This document shows positions 9,101-17,066 of a stretch of DNA of 28,791 bases, in pieces. The notes under the pieces are model-generated. The model had not been told where the DNA came from. It searched no databases and worked only from the letters and a program-made list of their open reading frames with translations. A program made the translations under genes and the position numbers. Origin of the DNA: a virus; the IMG/VR virus record IMGVR_UViG_3300042524_000214, positions 102,663 through 131,453 of that record; one strand, given 5' to 3'. Every line of letters starts with the position of its first letter. Positions within the stretch are counted from its first letter, which is position 1.

Positions 9101-11981
9101 CATACTCATCAATTACTTTTTGTTTTTCTGCTTCTTTTGCGGCTTGTTTTTCCTCAGCTGTAGGCTTAGGTATAGTATCCCCATTCTTTTCAGTTTCTCT
9201 TACGTCTTCCCCTTTATCTGTAACTTCTTGTACTTTTTCATTACCTTCAAGAGTAGCTAAAACAACTTGGTTTTTGGCTTGTACCATTCTAGGTAACAAA
9301 GTTTCAATCATTTCGATTGTAGCTTCATTAGGAGATTTATCTCTTTTTATTTCAGAGATTATGTTTCTCTTACCTCTAAGACCAAGTTTAGGGTCTGTAA
9401 TTTGTCTTGCTAAATCTGCATACCTTTCAAAAGCACCTAATGATTTACCATACTCTTCCGCCAATTTTTGTAGCTCTAAAGCATCTTGTGGGCTAACTTT
9501 TTCATAAGAAGATACTAATTCTTTTATAGCTTGCGATTGCTCTTTTAAAACCTCTAACTTAGCTGCTGTAATAATTATATTTGTGCCGCTTTTGTTAAAT
9601 GGGTTTTTTAATTTAGCTGTATTAAATAAAATATCTGCCTCCTTAGCTAAGTTAGTTCTTTCTTGTTCTAACTGTGCTTTTTTGGTAGTTATGGAATCCA
9701 TCTTACCTAATATACTTTTCTTCTGTTCTTCAGAAGTAGAGTTGTAGAAAGTAGTTTCTAATTTTTTGTATTCCTCGTCTAAAGACATCATCTCAGATTT
9801 TAATTTTGTTATCTGAGAAACTTTATTTTCAACTTGTCTTTTGGTGTCTTTACCAGCTTTTGCTAATACGTCTTCAATAGCCAAGGTGTCAGAAATATCT
9901 TGCCCTAGTATTGTATTACCTACTTTGTTTTTTATAGCCTCCAGTATGTTGCTTGAAAAAGTGTCCATTTCTGCACCCATTGTCAATTCATAAGCTAGAG
10001 CTTCTCTAAGGGCGGTTACATCGTGCCCTTTAAGCATTTCTTTTTCTTGTTTTGATAATTTTGAGTTTATAAAATAATTAGCAAAATCACTATTTTTTTT
10101 GTAGTTATTTGCTGTAGTTTTATACTCATCTATCATTTTTTGTTTTAACTCTTGTGCACCTTTCTCATCTACTCCGTACTCTTGCATCAAAGTTGCATCA
10201 TCCATATTTTTTATGGCTGTCTCGGTATCTGCAACAGCATCATCCATATAACCTAAGTTATAAGCAAAGTTTAACTGTGCTAAAGCTGCATCTTTTCTTG
10301 ACATTTCTTGTCCTACAAAATCCCCATCTGCCTCGGCTCTTTGAGAGTTTTCTTGTGCTTGTTGTACTCTATTACCGTAAGCCATTACTTCGGCAATCCT
10401 AGTCCCAGAGTATGTGTTTCTAGTATCTACAATAAGTTTGTTTTCGGCTACTGCTCTACTATAATCAGGGTTCCATTTTCCGGTAGAAATTCTGTTACCA
10501 GCGGTACCACCTATTAAACCAATAAGCATACCCATTTGTATCTCTTTCCAACCCTCAGCTGTACCATAGGTTTTAGCTAATCCGCTAGAAAAAGAGTCAA
10601 TTAAGTCTAACCCATTCTTAGTATATTTTGGGTCATATTTTGCTTCTACCCAATTCTTACCGGTATTTTGTACAGCGGACTGCATACCCTCTTCCCAAAC
10701 ACCCTCTACGAACATTGGTTTAGTAAAACCATAAGTTTTTCCTAAGGCTTTTTGAAATTTGTTTGCAGAAGTTTCTACAAATTCTTCCCCTACTTTTTTA
10801 TAACCTACTCCAAAAAGTTTAGAGTCTGCCCATTTTCCTGGTGCCGATAAAGGATTTTTTACGTTGAACCATTTACCCATTACAGCTAAGTTGGATGAAC
10901 CTACAATAGCCATATTAGTTGCAAATACCCCATTTGAGGCACTGCTTAGGTTTCTTCTAAACTCAGACTCTTCTTCAGCTGTAGGCATTCTACCATTTAG
11001 CCTTTCAAAGTCGGTATAGTAACCTTCTTCCATTTCTTTTTTGAAAGCATTTGCTTCAAATGCTGACTCAAAGCCTGCACTTGTAGCTGTAAATCTAGCT
11101 GTGTGTAACAACTCTCCTACTCTTCCAAAAGTGGTAGCTAGCTTGGTTTCTAACTGCCCCGTTGCAAAAACTTTTGCTGCTGGGTTCGCTAATGTTCTAG
11201 CTTTATTTAATGTGTTTAAAAATCTTTCTGACTGAGCTAATTTTGCTCCCCATCTTGCCCCTGCTGTTGAAGCTGCTGCTCCACCTGTAGCCCATTCTAT
11301 AGCAACCTCTGAAAGAATAGCTCCTCCAAAGAATGCCATACCATTAGCAAAATCATCTGCCCAAGTTGTAGCATTAGTAAAATAATCTAACCCCGTGGCT
11401 TCTCTGTCTGCTTTTGATTTATATGTTGTAAGTTTATTGTCTAAATATGTATTTACATCATTAACGTAATCCATAAATTTATTGTCATAAAGAGACTGCA
11501 TATTACCTGTCTGAGCCATGTCATACAGACCATACGCAACACCACCAATTTGACCTACTGTGTTGTTTAAAAGTTTTCCCCAATATTTTGGGAAAGCGTT
11601 CCCCCATATTTCACCAGAAGTTTGTTTACTTGCTGCATAATCCTCTTGGTCTAAGTTTACTGTAGAGTAAGTATCATACCTTGCTACTCTACTTCCGTCA
11701 GAGTAATCTCTATAAACATCTGAAGAGCTAACGTTAGAGTAGTCAACAAGCTTTACCTTGTTAGCCTCTTTCATACTAAGGCTAGCAATTGTATCTTGTT
11801 TTGGCATACTACCAACGCTTTGAAGATTACCTACGATTTCATCCATAGGAGTAACCACTGATAACGCTTTGTCATAGTTGGTTGCTCTGATGTCGTCTAC
11901 AATAAAATTTAACTCATCATTTCTTACGTCTGAAAGAGTTTTTGCTGGTGTGTCTATATCTGGAAGGTTTCCTGTTAACAT
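6192..11981 (-). CDS. Internal virion-like protein, 1929 aa, coiled coils and ParB-like motif
   Basis: A 1929-aa protein starting two bases after the stop of the 934-aa gene, so the pair is probably translated together; it ends in TAA. The N-terminal 500 residues have several Gly/Ala-rich amphipathic or hydrophobic stretches (about 140, 214-240 and 490) of the kind seen in ejected or membrane-interacting virion proteins, though no clear signal peptide. Charged coiled-coil segments lie near 700-790, 940-1000 and 1185-1240. Around 1135-1175 the sequence runs IIRLPDGTIQFEDGNHRANL then IIGSEVIPV, which fits the DG.HR...G...IPV pattern of the ParB/sulfiredoxin fold. No RNA-polymerase DxDxD signature was found. 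Its role as an internal or cargo protein is inferred from size, coils and neighbours. No specific family was recognised for the C-terminal third. Confidence 0.75.
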   Translation of the reverse strand: MLTGNLPDIDTPAKTLSDVRNDELNFIVDDIRATNYDKALSVVTPMDEIVGNLQSVGSMPKQDTIASLSMKEANKVKLVDYSNVSSSDVYRDYSDGSRVARYDTYSTVNLDQEDYAASKQTSGEIWGNAFPKYWGKLLNNTVGQIGGVAYGLYDMAQTGNMQSLYDNKFMDYVNDVNTYLDNKLTTYKSKADREATGLDYFTNATTWADDFANGMAFFGGAILSEVAIEWATGGAAASTAGARWGAKLAQSERFLNTLNKARTLANPAAKVFATGQLETKLATTFGRVGELLHTARFTATSAGFESAFEANAFKKEMEEGYYTDFERLNGRMPTAEEESEFRRNLSSASNGVFATNMAIVGSSNLAVMGKWFNVKNPLSAPGKWADSKLFGVGYKKVGEEFVETSANKFQKALGKTYGFTKPMFVEGVWEEGMQSAVQNTGKNWVEAKYDPKYTKNGLDLIDSFSSGLAKTYGTAEGWKEIQMGMLIGLIGGTAGNRISTGKWNPDYSRAVAENKLIVDTRNTYSGTRIAEVMAYGNRVQQAQENSQRAEADGDFVGQEMSRKDAALAQLNFAYNLGYMDDAVADTETAIKNMDDATLMQEYGVDEKGAQELKQKMIDEYKTTANNYKKNSDFANYFINSKLSKQEKEMLKGHDVTALREALAYELTMGAEMDTFSSNILEAIKNKVGNTILGQDISDTLAIEDVLAKAGKDTKRQVENKVSQITKLKSEMMSLDEEYKKLETTFYNSTSEEQKKSILGKMDSITTKKAQLEQERTNLAKEADILFNTAKLKNPFNKSGTNIIITAAKLEVLKEQSQAIKELVSSYEKVSPQDALELQKLAEEYGKSLGAFERYADLARQITDPKLGLRGKRNIISEIKRDKSPNEATIEMIETLLPRMVQAKNQVVLATLEGNEKVQEVTDKGEDVRETEKNGDTIPKPTAEEKQAAKEAEKQKVIDEYAAKIAGLQTTTEEIVDEEDSPKQIAKLREQEQKELLSSIPEAKNALTDGKVDKNKLTNPDDKAKFEEIYDKYDNLITPLLNNQQVGISQSDIEAERQKEISSQVELLNTEDVRRPNGGIGTQGFASEQMKDLVSYMSDLLGLSIPSELLDKSKEELKPLIDFIKSDKSIVDKIVEYVKTNPSEIIRLPDGTIQFEDGNHRANLLNIIGSEVIPVIEKSRLKEINDSYDTKINKLKENKNTQTTKIADNTKEITKLEKEKQAKLDAIDKKYEEKTAEPIQEKKSLIDSIVDMVKNSPYLLENFGSNILDLVPTQAEIEEFYELAARAIDDPRIDTELIAFKNPYNSNRFTPTTRPSLTKAEVIRLQELNDKMANWQLIEGYQNENGVSLQQMIMQAVAVKQTVEPIIREKLTDSDLINLSDNEPLEIENSKGIRNEQYIQVYENVFVKKKGNSVQISHFTLPGLLQRMGITGEIGYVQTKWEKGKNVEVKGSAKVITQAEVEDNSLPGANFIVTLTDGSKVNLTIERSGAISVRSEDFPKVMAEANMKHVEGTLNRNGGYSPVYDLESGEKLKTDYRNASDYSPREIYNMEPGESAEVTFSLDMNDEYNLKLIQNYEKGLEEGRSVEELEKELFENIKVNVVDANGRKLGDLKAAYDIAGIPGYLDLRTEALQVFKSRMESGIMGVASLSKASYIKHIFLGSPNFTFEDGSIKMFDIIPDQVIDYGYIENGKLVLKNNTKGVREDFIKGLLGRTNQPIIVVRQGKYLVAFPIALKESGTDLAEQVTEIFNSSKNRAESALKLNQLLADNGFSPASYNLFYVDENNQNILDSEGLPTEDLLKAVNALASVTNVGSVKDWMLPEHTANDLANDASIGLDMENNMFSSPKPIIELDDLKDLIKDWFAEAQKTGDVTEEKAIEIATKIFFRKKISLEEAQFVQSDRVTEALNRMYELNDEAQDDANSEKNKPCK
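8908..8933. repeat. Copy 1 of a 26-bp exact direct repeat
   Basis: These 26 bases recur exactly at 13944-13969. On the minus strand both are read in the same frame and encode TNPDDKAK. This copy lies in the 1929-aa protein at about residue 1020; the flanks differ. Confidence 0.85.
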
Positions 11982-11983
11982 TT

Positions 11984-14788
11984 TTATCTTATTTTTGTTT
12001 GTAGTACTTGTTTTCTTCTTTCCATTATTTCATTTTCTAAGTAACTATTTATTAAAGACATAGTGTTAGTATTAAATGTATGGGTATTGTAATCAATAGC
12101 TACTGGAGGCATGTTTTTAATCATTTTACCGTTCTTCATAAGAGTTGGATAAAACGCTCCTGATTTTCTTTCCCAGTTAACTGAGTAGTTTGCCTCTAAT
12201 ACATTTGTAGAATAGTCTTGTAAGTATTCTTTTGGTAAGTACTTTGATGCTACGTCTAACAATTCGTCTTTTGTTTTAAACTCAGAAAAATTTGTTCTTT
12301 GTATTAATTCAGTTATCCCTTGAGGTAAAGAATTAGAGTAGTTGCCCAAATACTTATTAGAAAACTCATATCTTGAGTCTAAGTCTACAAAAGGTTTATA
12401 GTGTAACAACACTTTCATTTCTTGCGGATTGCTCTTAGAATAAGCCCATTCTGTTTTATTGGTCTGCATGCTGCTCATTAAGTTAGAAGGTAAGTTAGAA
12501 ACAGGTATTTGTACCGTGTCTCTTACTATTTCTTTTGTTTGTCCTCCTTTTTCTTTTGGTATTAGTAGTTCGTTGTCAAAAGAAACTGTGGCTATACCGT
12601 TCTCTACTTTTTGTATTAATATGTTTGTGCCTTTTTCTGGGCTTTTCCCTTGTGCATATAAAGCAGATTTAACTGCATCAATATACGGTACATCCCCTTT
12701 ATTACCTGAACTTAAAACTACAGACATTGTTTTATCTAAATTAGCTTCTTGTTGTTTTAGTATAAGGTCGAATTTTGAAGCTACTGATGTTTTTGTGTTT
12801 AATATTCTATCAGTTACTCCTTCTCCATTTTTTAGATTAATATCGTTTCCTTCAATCTCATTCAAATTAGTATCTGAACTAAACGTTCTACCTATTACTT
12901 TAGCTTGATTTAAAATTCCTTTGAAGCCTTTTGCAAAACCTTCTCTTGAATCTTGTGCGTATTTTGAGGCATCTGTATTAAATATTTTTGCTTTGGCACC
13001 CATAGTCATAGCAGACCATGTTCCTTGAGCAATACCTGACATAGTTTCCCAACCAGATTCCCAAAACCCTGGATTTTCTGTTTTGTATTTTTCTAGCTCT
13101 TTATCAGAAATTTTATTTTCTTGTTTTACTCCTTGTAGATAAAAGTCCATTCTTTTTTTATCGTCTTCATCATCAAGAACGTAATCCTTTATATTTTTGG
13201 CAATCTCATAAGAAGCCATTGCTTTTTCTTTTGGTGTTAACTGTGAAGCATTTTTGTATTTTTTAAGAAGTTCTGCTGTATATGGCATGCTGGTTGAAAG
13301 ACCACTTACATTTAAGTCTTTTGTTTTACCTCCAAATAAACCATTTAAAGTCTCATTAACATCTTTGCTATAATACTCGGTAGCGGCTTTCTTTAAGTTA
13401 TAAGAAATTTTATTATGGTATTCTACTTTTTTATAACTTTCTAATACCTCTGGACTAAATCCTTGGGCATTAATGTCTGTACCCTCTTTAGAAGTTTTCT
13501 TTAAGTTAATGTAATAGTTGGTTACATCCTTGTCTGTAGCACTCTTACCTTCTTTTTGTAACTGTTGTTTTACTACTTGTTTGAATTCGTTGTATGAAGT
13601 GTTTCTTCCTTTTTCATATAGTGCTAAAGGAGATTCTTTTTCTTTTTCATTAACTTTTTCTTCTACGCTTGTAAATGCAGTACCTGCTGGCAATCCTTGT
13701 GCTGCACCTGTACCTAAACCAGCACCTTTACCTGTTCCGGTTCCTTTTCCTGATTTGTAAAAATCATCGTTTTCTATGTCTGTTATTTCAGAATACCCAA
13801 AAGTTTTCTTGTAAGACTCAATTAAATTGTGTGTCTCATTTTTGTATAAAAAGCTATCTCTATTAAAATTTTTAGGGTCTAATTGAGATTCAAAAAATTC
13901 TTTTTGTTGACTTGTATAAGACTTCTTCTGATTAAGTGTTTCTAACTTAGCTTTATCATCTGGATTAGTATTTTTAATATCCGTGTCTATAGAAGACAAC
14001 GTTACATCGTACTTATTTAACAAAGGTTTAGCTTGGTCTTGGTACTCTTTTAATAAAGACTCATCTGGAACACCTCTATATTTATAGTGGGCATTAATCA
14101 TTAGCTGGTCTTTAAGTTTTGTATCAGATTGAATTCTATTATTTACAAAACTGTCTATCTCTTCCGGTTTTATCCTTTTTCCTTTTACTGTTTGGTAAAT
14201 GTAACCACCCTGTACACTAGTGTCTACAACTCTTTCAAAACCTCTTTCTTTAGCCCATTTATCTAATGGCTCGTTAAGGTTTTTTGTTACATCGTAGTAT
14301 TCTTTGTATTGTAAGTTACCTAAATCATCTGTTTCCCCTTTCATATAAGCAGCATAGCCCGACTTATCTAACGCATACGCATAATTGGCATCGTTATATA
14401 ATTCAGGCTTTTGTTTTTTAACTCTTGCAGCTTCTTGTTGAAAGCTTTGTATTTTTTGGGAATTTCCTATTTGTGTTTTTACATTCTCATCAATAGCAGT
14501 ACTAATATAGTTGTTTACTTGTCTAGCAACATTATTATTAGTCATATCTACTTTAGAGTTAGCATCTACCATTGATAATAGCCCATGGAGTCTATCCCCA
14601 AGATACTTTTTATCCTGTTCTCTAGCTAAAGGAACACTTGTTATTTTTTGTATTAAGTCGTCTACTTTAGCTACGTTGACATCAAATCTTTGTTGTAAAG
14701 CTGTTTGAACTTGACCCGTTAATTGCACCACATCCATAGTGGATATAGCGTGCCCGTAGTTTATAGGTGTAGAATATGCGTTTGCCAT
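11984..14788 (-). CDS. Putative internal virion structural protein, 934 aa
   Basis: A 934-aa protein starting MANAYSTPINYGHAIS, directly behind a well-formed promoter and an A/T-rich leader. It is hydrophilic and Lys/Asn/Gln-rich, mostly predicted helical by eye. A Gly/Thr-rich flexible linker (about 344-366) separates an N-terminal helical part from the rest, and an amphipathic Gly/Ala/Met stretch lies near 576-600. The N-terminal segment resembles, from memory, large structural proteins of crAss-like and other Bacteroidetes phages; this could not be verified. It is followed after two bases by the 1929-aa gene, so the two may work as one virion complex. The frame is secure. The specific role (cargo, ejection or inner scaffold) is unknown. 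Confidence 0.7.
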   Translation of the reverse strand: MANAYSTPINYGHAISTMDVVQLTGQVQTALQQRFDVNVAKVDDLIQKITSVPLAREQDKKYLGDRLHGLLSMVDANSKVDMTNNNVARQVNNYISTAIDENVKTQIGNSQKIQSFQQEAARVKKQKPELYNDANYAYALDKSGYAAYMKGETDDLGNLQYKEYYDVTKNLNEPLDKWAKERGFERVVDTSVQGGYIYQTVKGKRIKPEEIDSFVNNRIQSDTKLKDQLMINAHYKYRGVPDESLLKEYQDQAKPLLNKYDVTLSSIDTDIKNTNPDDKAKLETLNQKKSYTSQQKEFFESQLDPKNFNRDSFLYKNETHNLIESYKKTFGYSEITDIENDDFYKSGKGTGTGKGAGLGTGAAQGLPAGTAFTSVEEKVNEKEKESPLALYEKGRNTSYNEFKQVVKQQLQKEGKSATDKDVTNYYINLKKTSKEGTDINAQGFSPEVLESYKKVEYHNKISYNLKKAATEYYSKDVNETLNGLFGGKTKDLNVSGLSTSMPYTAELLKKYKNASQLTPKEKAMASYEIAKNIKDYVLDDEDDKKRMDFYLQGVKQENKISDKELEKYKTENPGFWESGWETMSGIAQGTWSAMTMGAKAKIFNTDASKYAQDSREGFAKGFKGILNQAKVIGRTFSSDTNLNEIEGNDINLKNGEGVTDRILNTKTSVASKFDLILKQQEANLDKTMSVVLSSGNKGDVPYIDAVKSALYAQGKSPEKGTNILIQKVENGIATVSFDNELLIPKEKGGQTKEIVRDTVQIPVSNLPSNLMSSMQTNKTEWAYSKSNPQEMKVLLHYKPFVDLDSRYEFSNKYLGNYSNSLPQGITELIQRTNFSEFKTKDELLDVASKYLPKEYLQDYSTNVLEANYSVNWERKSGAFYPTLMKNGKMIKNMPPVAIDYNTHTFNTNTMSLINSYLENEIMERRKQVLQTKIR
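13944..13969. repeat. Copy 2 of a 26-bp exact direct repeat
   Basis: Identical over 26 bases to 8908-8933, same orientation and reading frame. Here it falls in the 934-aa protein at about residue 275 and encodes TNPDDKAK followed by Leu instead of Phe. Confidence 0.85.
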
Positions 14789-14805
14789 ATTATATTAAAT
14801 TTATG

Positions 14806-14837
14806 CAAAAGTACAAACTTTATTTGTTTTTCGCAAA
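14806..14837 (-). promoter_or_regulatory. Bacteroidetes-type promoter of the 934/1929-aa gene pair
   Basis: On the minus strand TTTG (14834-14837), 20 bases, then TACTTTTG (14806-14813), in the 58-base gap before the ATG at 14788. Spacing equals that of the 6146-6177 promoter, and both continue with CATAAA after the -7 box. It would drive the 934-aa gene and its coupled 1929-aa neighbour. Confidence 0.78.
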
Positions 14838-14846
14838 TTAATTAAA

Positions 14847-17066
14847 TTATTTTTTAAATCTACCTCCAAATTTTTTCTTTTCGGTCTTTTTTGTTTTAGC
14901 AGCCTCTTGTTCTTTTGAATAAAGTTCTTTTAAAAAGTTTGTTTCACCTTCATTAAAATTTGGTGTCTTATTTACTTCATAACCTTCTCCAGTAAACTGT
15001 ACATCTGGATTTAGTGCATTGTATCTATTAAACCCTTCTACTGTCTTCCAGTTATTCATCTGGTTTTCTTGAAGTCTATTATAAAAGTTATTTAAGTTTT
15101 GCTCATAAGCATTTTGTGCTGTATAAGTTCTTTTTTCGTAGTCTAAAGCATCTTGACCTGCTGCATTTTCTTCAGCATCGGATATTTTTGCATTGTATGT
15201 ATCAACTGCATTTCTACCTGCTGCATTAGACCTATTTACATCTGCAATTACTTTATTAGAATTCATATTGTAATTAGCTGTTACCCCTATAGAAGCTGCT
15301 GCTCTTTGTGCTGGGGTCATATCTTTTAGCTGGTCTTGTGTAGCATTTTCGGAACGATTCATCTCAGCTAATTGTTGTTCTGGAGATATATCATTGTACC
15401 CTATTCTACTGTATCTTCTTTGTAGTTTTAAACTAGGTTGTATAGAAGATGGCATTAATGGAGTTTGGTCAGGTAGTAACAACAAACCTCTTCTGTTTTT
15501 GTCTTTTACTATATCTTTTGTAGGTTCTTCTACAACATTGTTTTGTTTAAATTTAAAAGGGTTTTCCGCAAATCTAACAGTCCCTGTTGATGGTGTTTCC
15601 GGTGTTTCCCCTGGAGTAACCGGCTTATTCTCACCAGTAAGTTTTAAAAACTTATTTGTAGGGTTTTTTGCTGACTCATCTAAATCTTGTACTGTAACCC
15701 CATATTCATCTGCTATCATTTGCTTACCCCCTGGGGATTGCTTTCTATAAGCATCTAAATCTACATTACCTGATTTTTTAGCAGGTTTTGCTACTACAAA
15801 CCCAGGCTCTGAAGCTACTATGTTACCATAAGCATCTGTCTTTTGGTTTCTAAACGGTGCACCTTGGTACACTATCCCTTTTTCTTTTAAGGCAGGTATT
15901 ACTTCATTGTATATTAATTTAGTGTCCTCTGGGTTATTTGGATTAAAATCTCTACCTGTTTTTTGTTTGAATGTGGTATTATACAAATACCCATTTATTC
16001 TTGCTTCGTCTTGTCCTCCGTAAGAGCCATTAGGATTATCTTTGTGTTGTAACTGTATAGGCAGCACTTTTCCTGTACCTATTGTTTCTAACATACCTGG
16101 ATTAAATACTAACTCATTACTGTCAATTGCTTTGTTTAAATTGTCTAAACTCTTCTTATCTAATACAAATTTAGAATAGTGTTTTTTAATTGCTTCTTTT
16201 TCTTTATCCGTGTAAGTTCTAGCTTTACCTGTTACTTCCCCTAAAACACCTTTTTTAGCCTCTTTCTGGTAGTATTCTGCATCGGACATATTTTCGGGTC
16301 TCTCTGAACCTTTGTTAAGCCCTAACTGTTTTACTAAATCAGCAAATGGGTTTACAAATCCTGCATCTTGGTAATGTGGTAGGGTTTTTAAAAGTTCTTT
16401 AGCTCTTTCTGGGTCTATCTTATGTTTGGCGGCTAGTTCCAAGTAGTCTCCTCCCATTTGCATTTTATACCCAGATTGTTCTGTTTTAGCCTCCTCTTGT
16501 TTTTTAAATAGCATATCAAAAAATTTAGCTCTCTCTTTTTCAAGAGGTTCTTTTTCTTTACTTTTGCTGTTTACACTGTTGTTTAGGAATTGATTGTTTA
16601 AAGCAAAAGTTTCTTTATCTTTGCTCTTATCTTTCTGCTCATCCATAGATTTAATAAACTTTTCTAACTCTTCATTTACTTTAGTTAACCCCGAAGCATT
16701 AGTAAACCTATCTAAAGCTTTAGAGTAAGTGTCATTAGCTTTAAAAGGTAATTTTAATGATTTGTTTAATTCTTTAGCTAAGTCAACCCCAATTTTTAAA
16801 TGGTTACTTATAATTCTAGAGCCCTCTTCAAGTTTAACTGGCATACCTCCCTTTTCGTGGGATTTACCTTCAAACTTTCTTATGCCTTTAGAGTCAAGTA
16901 TGTATTCTCCACCTTCTACCTCTGCGTTAGGTTTTGCTATGGGTTTATCCATATCCAGTGCAAACTGGTACTCACCAGTCATAGCTTTATGCAAATCCTT
17001 TTTCTCGCCACCGTTTGCAAAGAAGATATTTTCAAAAACTTCTTTTGGTATTTCTATTTTATTCAT
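14847..17066 (-). CDS. Virion-associated protein, 739 aa, with EVEGGE/SHEKGG domain
   Basis: The ATG at 17066 overlaps the stop of the preceding gene (TATGAATAA), so translation is coupled. Residues 13-95 hold GGEKKD (19-24), EVEGGE (49-54), SHEKGG (69-74) and then a VKLEEGSRIIS strand. The EVEGGE...SHE.GG pattern is one I recall in large structural proteins of many Bacteroidetes phages. MQMGGDYLEL (near 200) and the C-terminal FGGRFKK belong to the Gly-Gly motif style shared with the 711-aa protein and the lysin. A Lys/Glu-rich linker (about 140-195) separates the N-terminal domain from the middle, and the C-terminal 150 residues are Asn/Gln-rich and probably helical (AQNAYEQNLNNFYNRLQENQ). 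The enzymatic role, if any, is unknown. It is most likely a structural or internal protein. Confidence 0.7.
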   Translation of the reverse strand: MNKIEIPKEVFENIFFANGGEKKDLHKAMTGEYQFALDMDKPIAKPNAEVEGGEYILDSKGIRKFEGKSHEKGGMPVKLEEGSRIISNHLKIGVDLAKELNKSLKLPFKANDTYSKALDRFTNASGLTKVNEELEKFIKSMDEQKDKSKDKETFALNNQFLNNSVNSKSKEKEPLEKERAKFFDMLFKKQEEAKTEQSGYKMQMGGDYLELAAKHKIDPERAKELLKTLPHYQDAGFVNPFADLVKQLGLNKGSERPENMSDAEYYQKEAKKGVLGEVTGKARTYTDKEKEAIKKHYSKFVLDKKSLDNLNKAIDSNELVFNPGMLETIGTGKVLPIQLQHKDNPNGSYGGQDEARINGYLYNTTFKQKTGRDFNPNNPEDTKLIYNEVIPALKEKGIVYQGAPFRNQKTDAYGNIVASEPGFVVAKPAKKSGNVDLDAYRKQSPGGKQMIADEYGVTVQDLDESAKNPTNKFLKLTGENKPVTPGETPETPSTGTVRFAENPFKFKQNNVVEEPTKDIVKDKNRRGLLLLPDQTPLMPSSIQPSLKLQRRYSRIGYNDISPEQQLAEMNRSENATQDQLKDMTPAQRAAASIGVTANYNMNSNKVIADVNRSNAAGRNAVDTYNAKISDAEENAAGQDALDYEKRTYTAQNAYEQNLNNFYNRLQENQMNNWKTVEGFNRYNALNPDVQFTGEGYEVNKTPNFNEGETNFLKELYSKEQEAAKTKKTEKKKFGGRFKK

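Noticed and set aside
8938-9507. Plus-strand open frame of 189 codons opposite the 1929-aa gene
   Set aside because: Ser/Leu/Phe-rich shadow of a Lys/Glu-rich coiled-coil segment, with no start context and no recognisable domain.
6192-11981. 1929-aa protein as the giant virion RNA polymerase of crAss-like phages
   Set aside because: No DxDxD catalytic signature or other polymerase motif was found in it; coiled coils and a ParB-like motif dominate.
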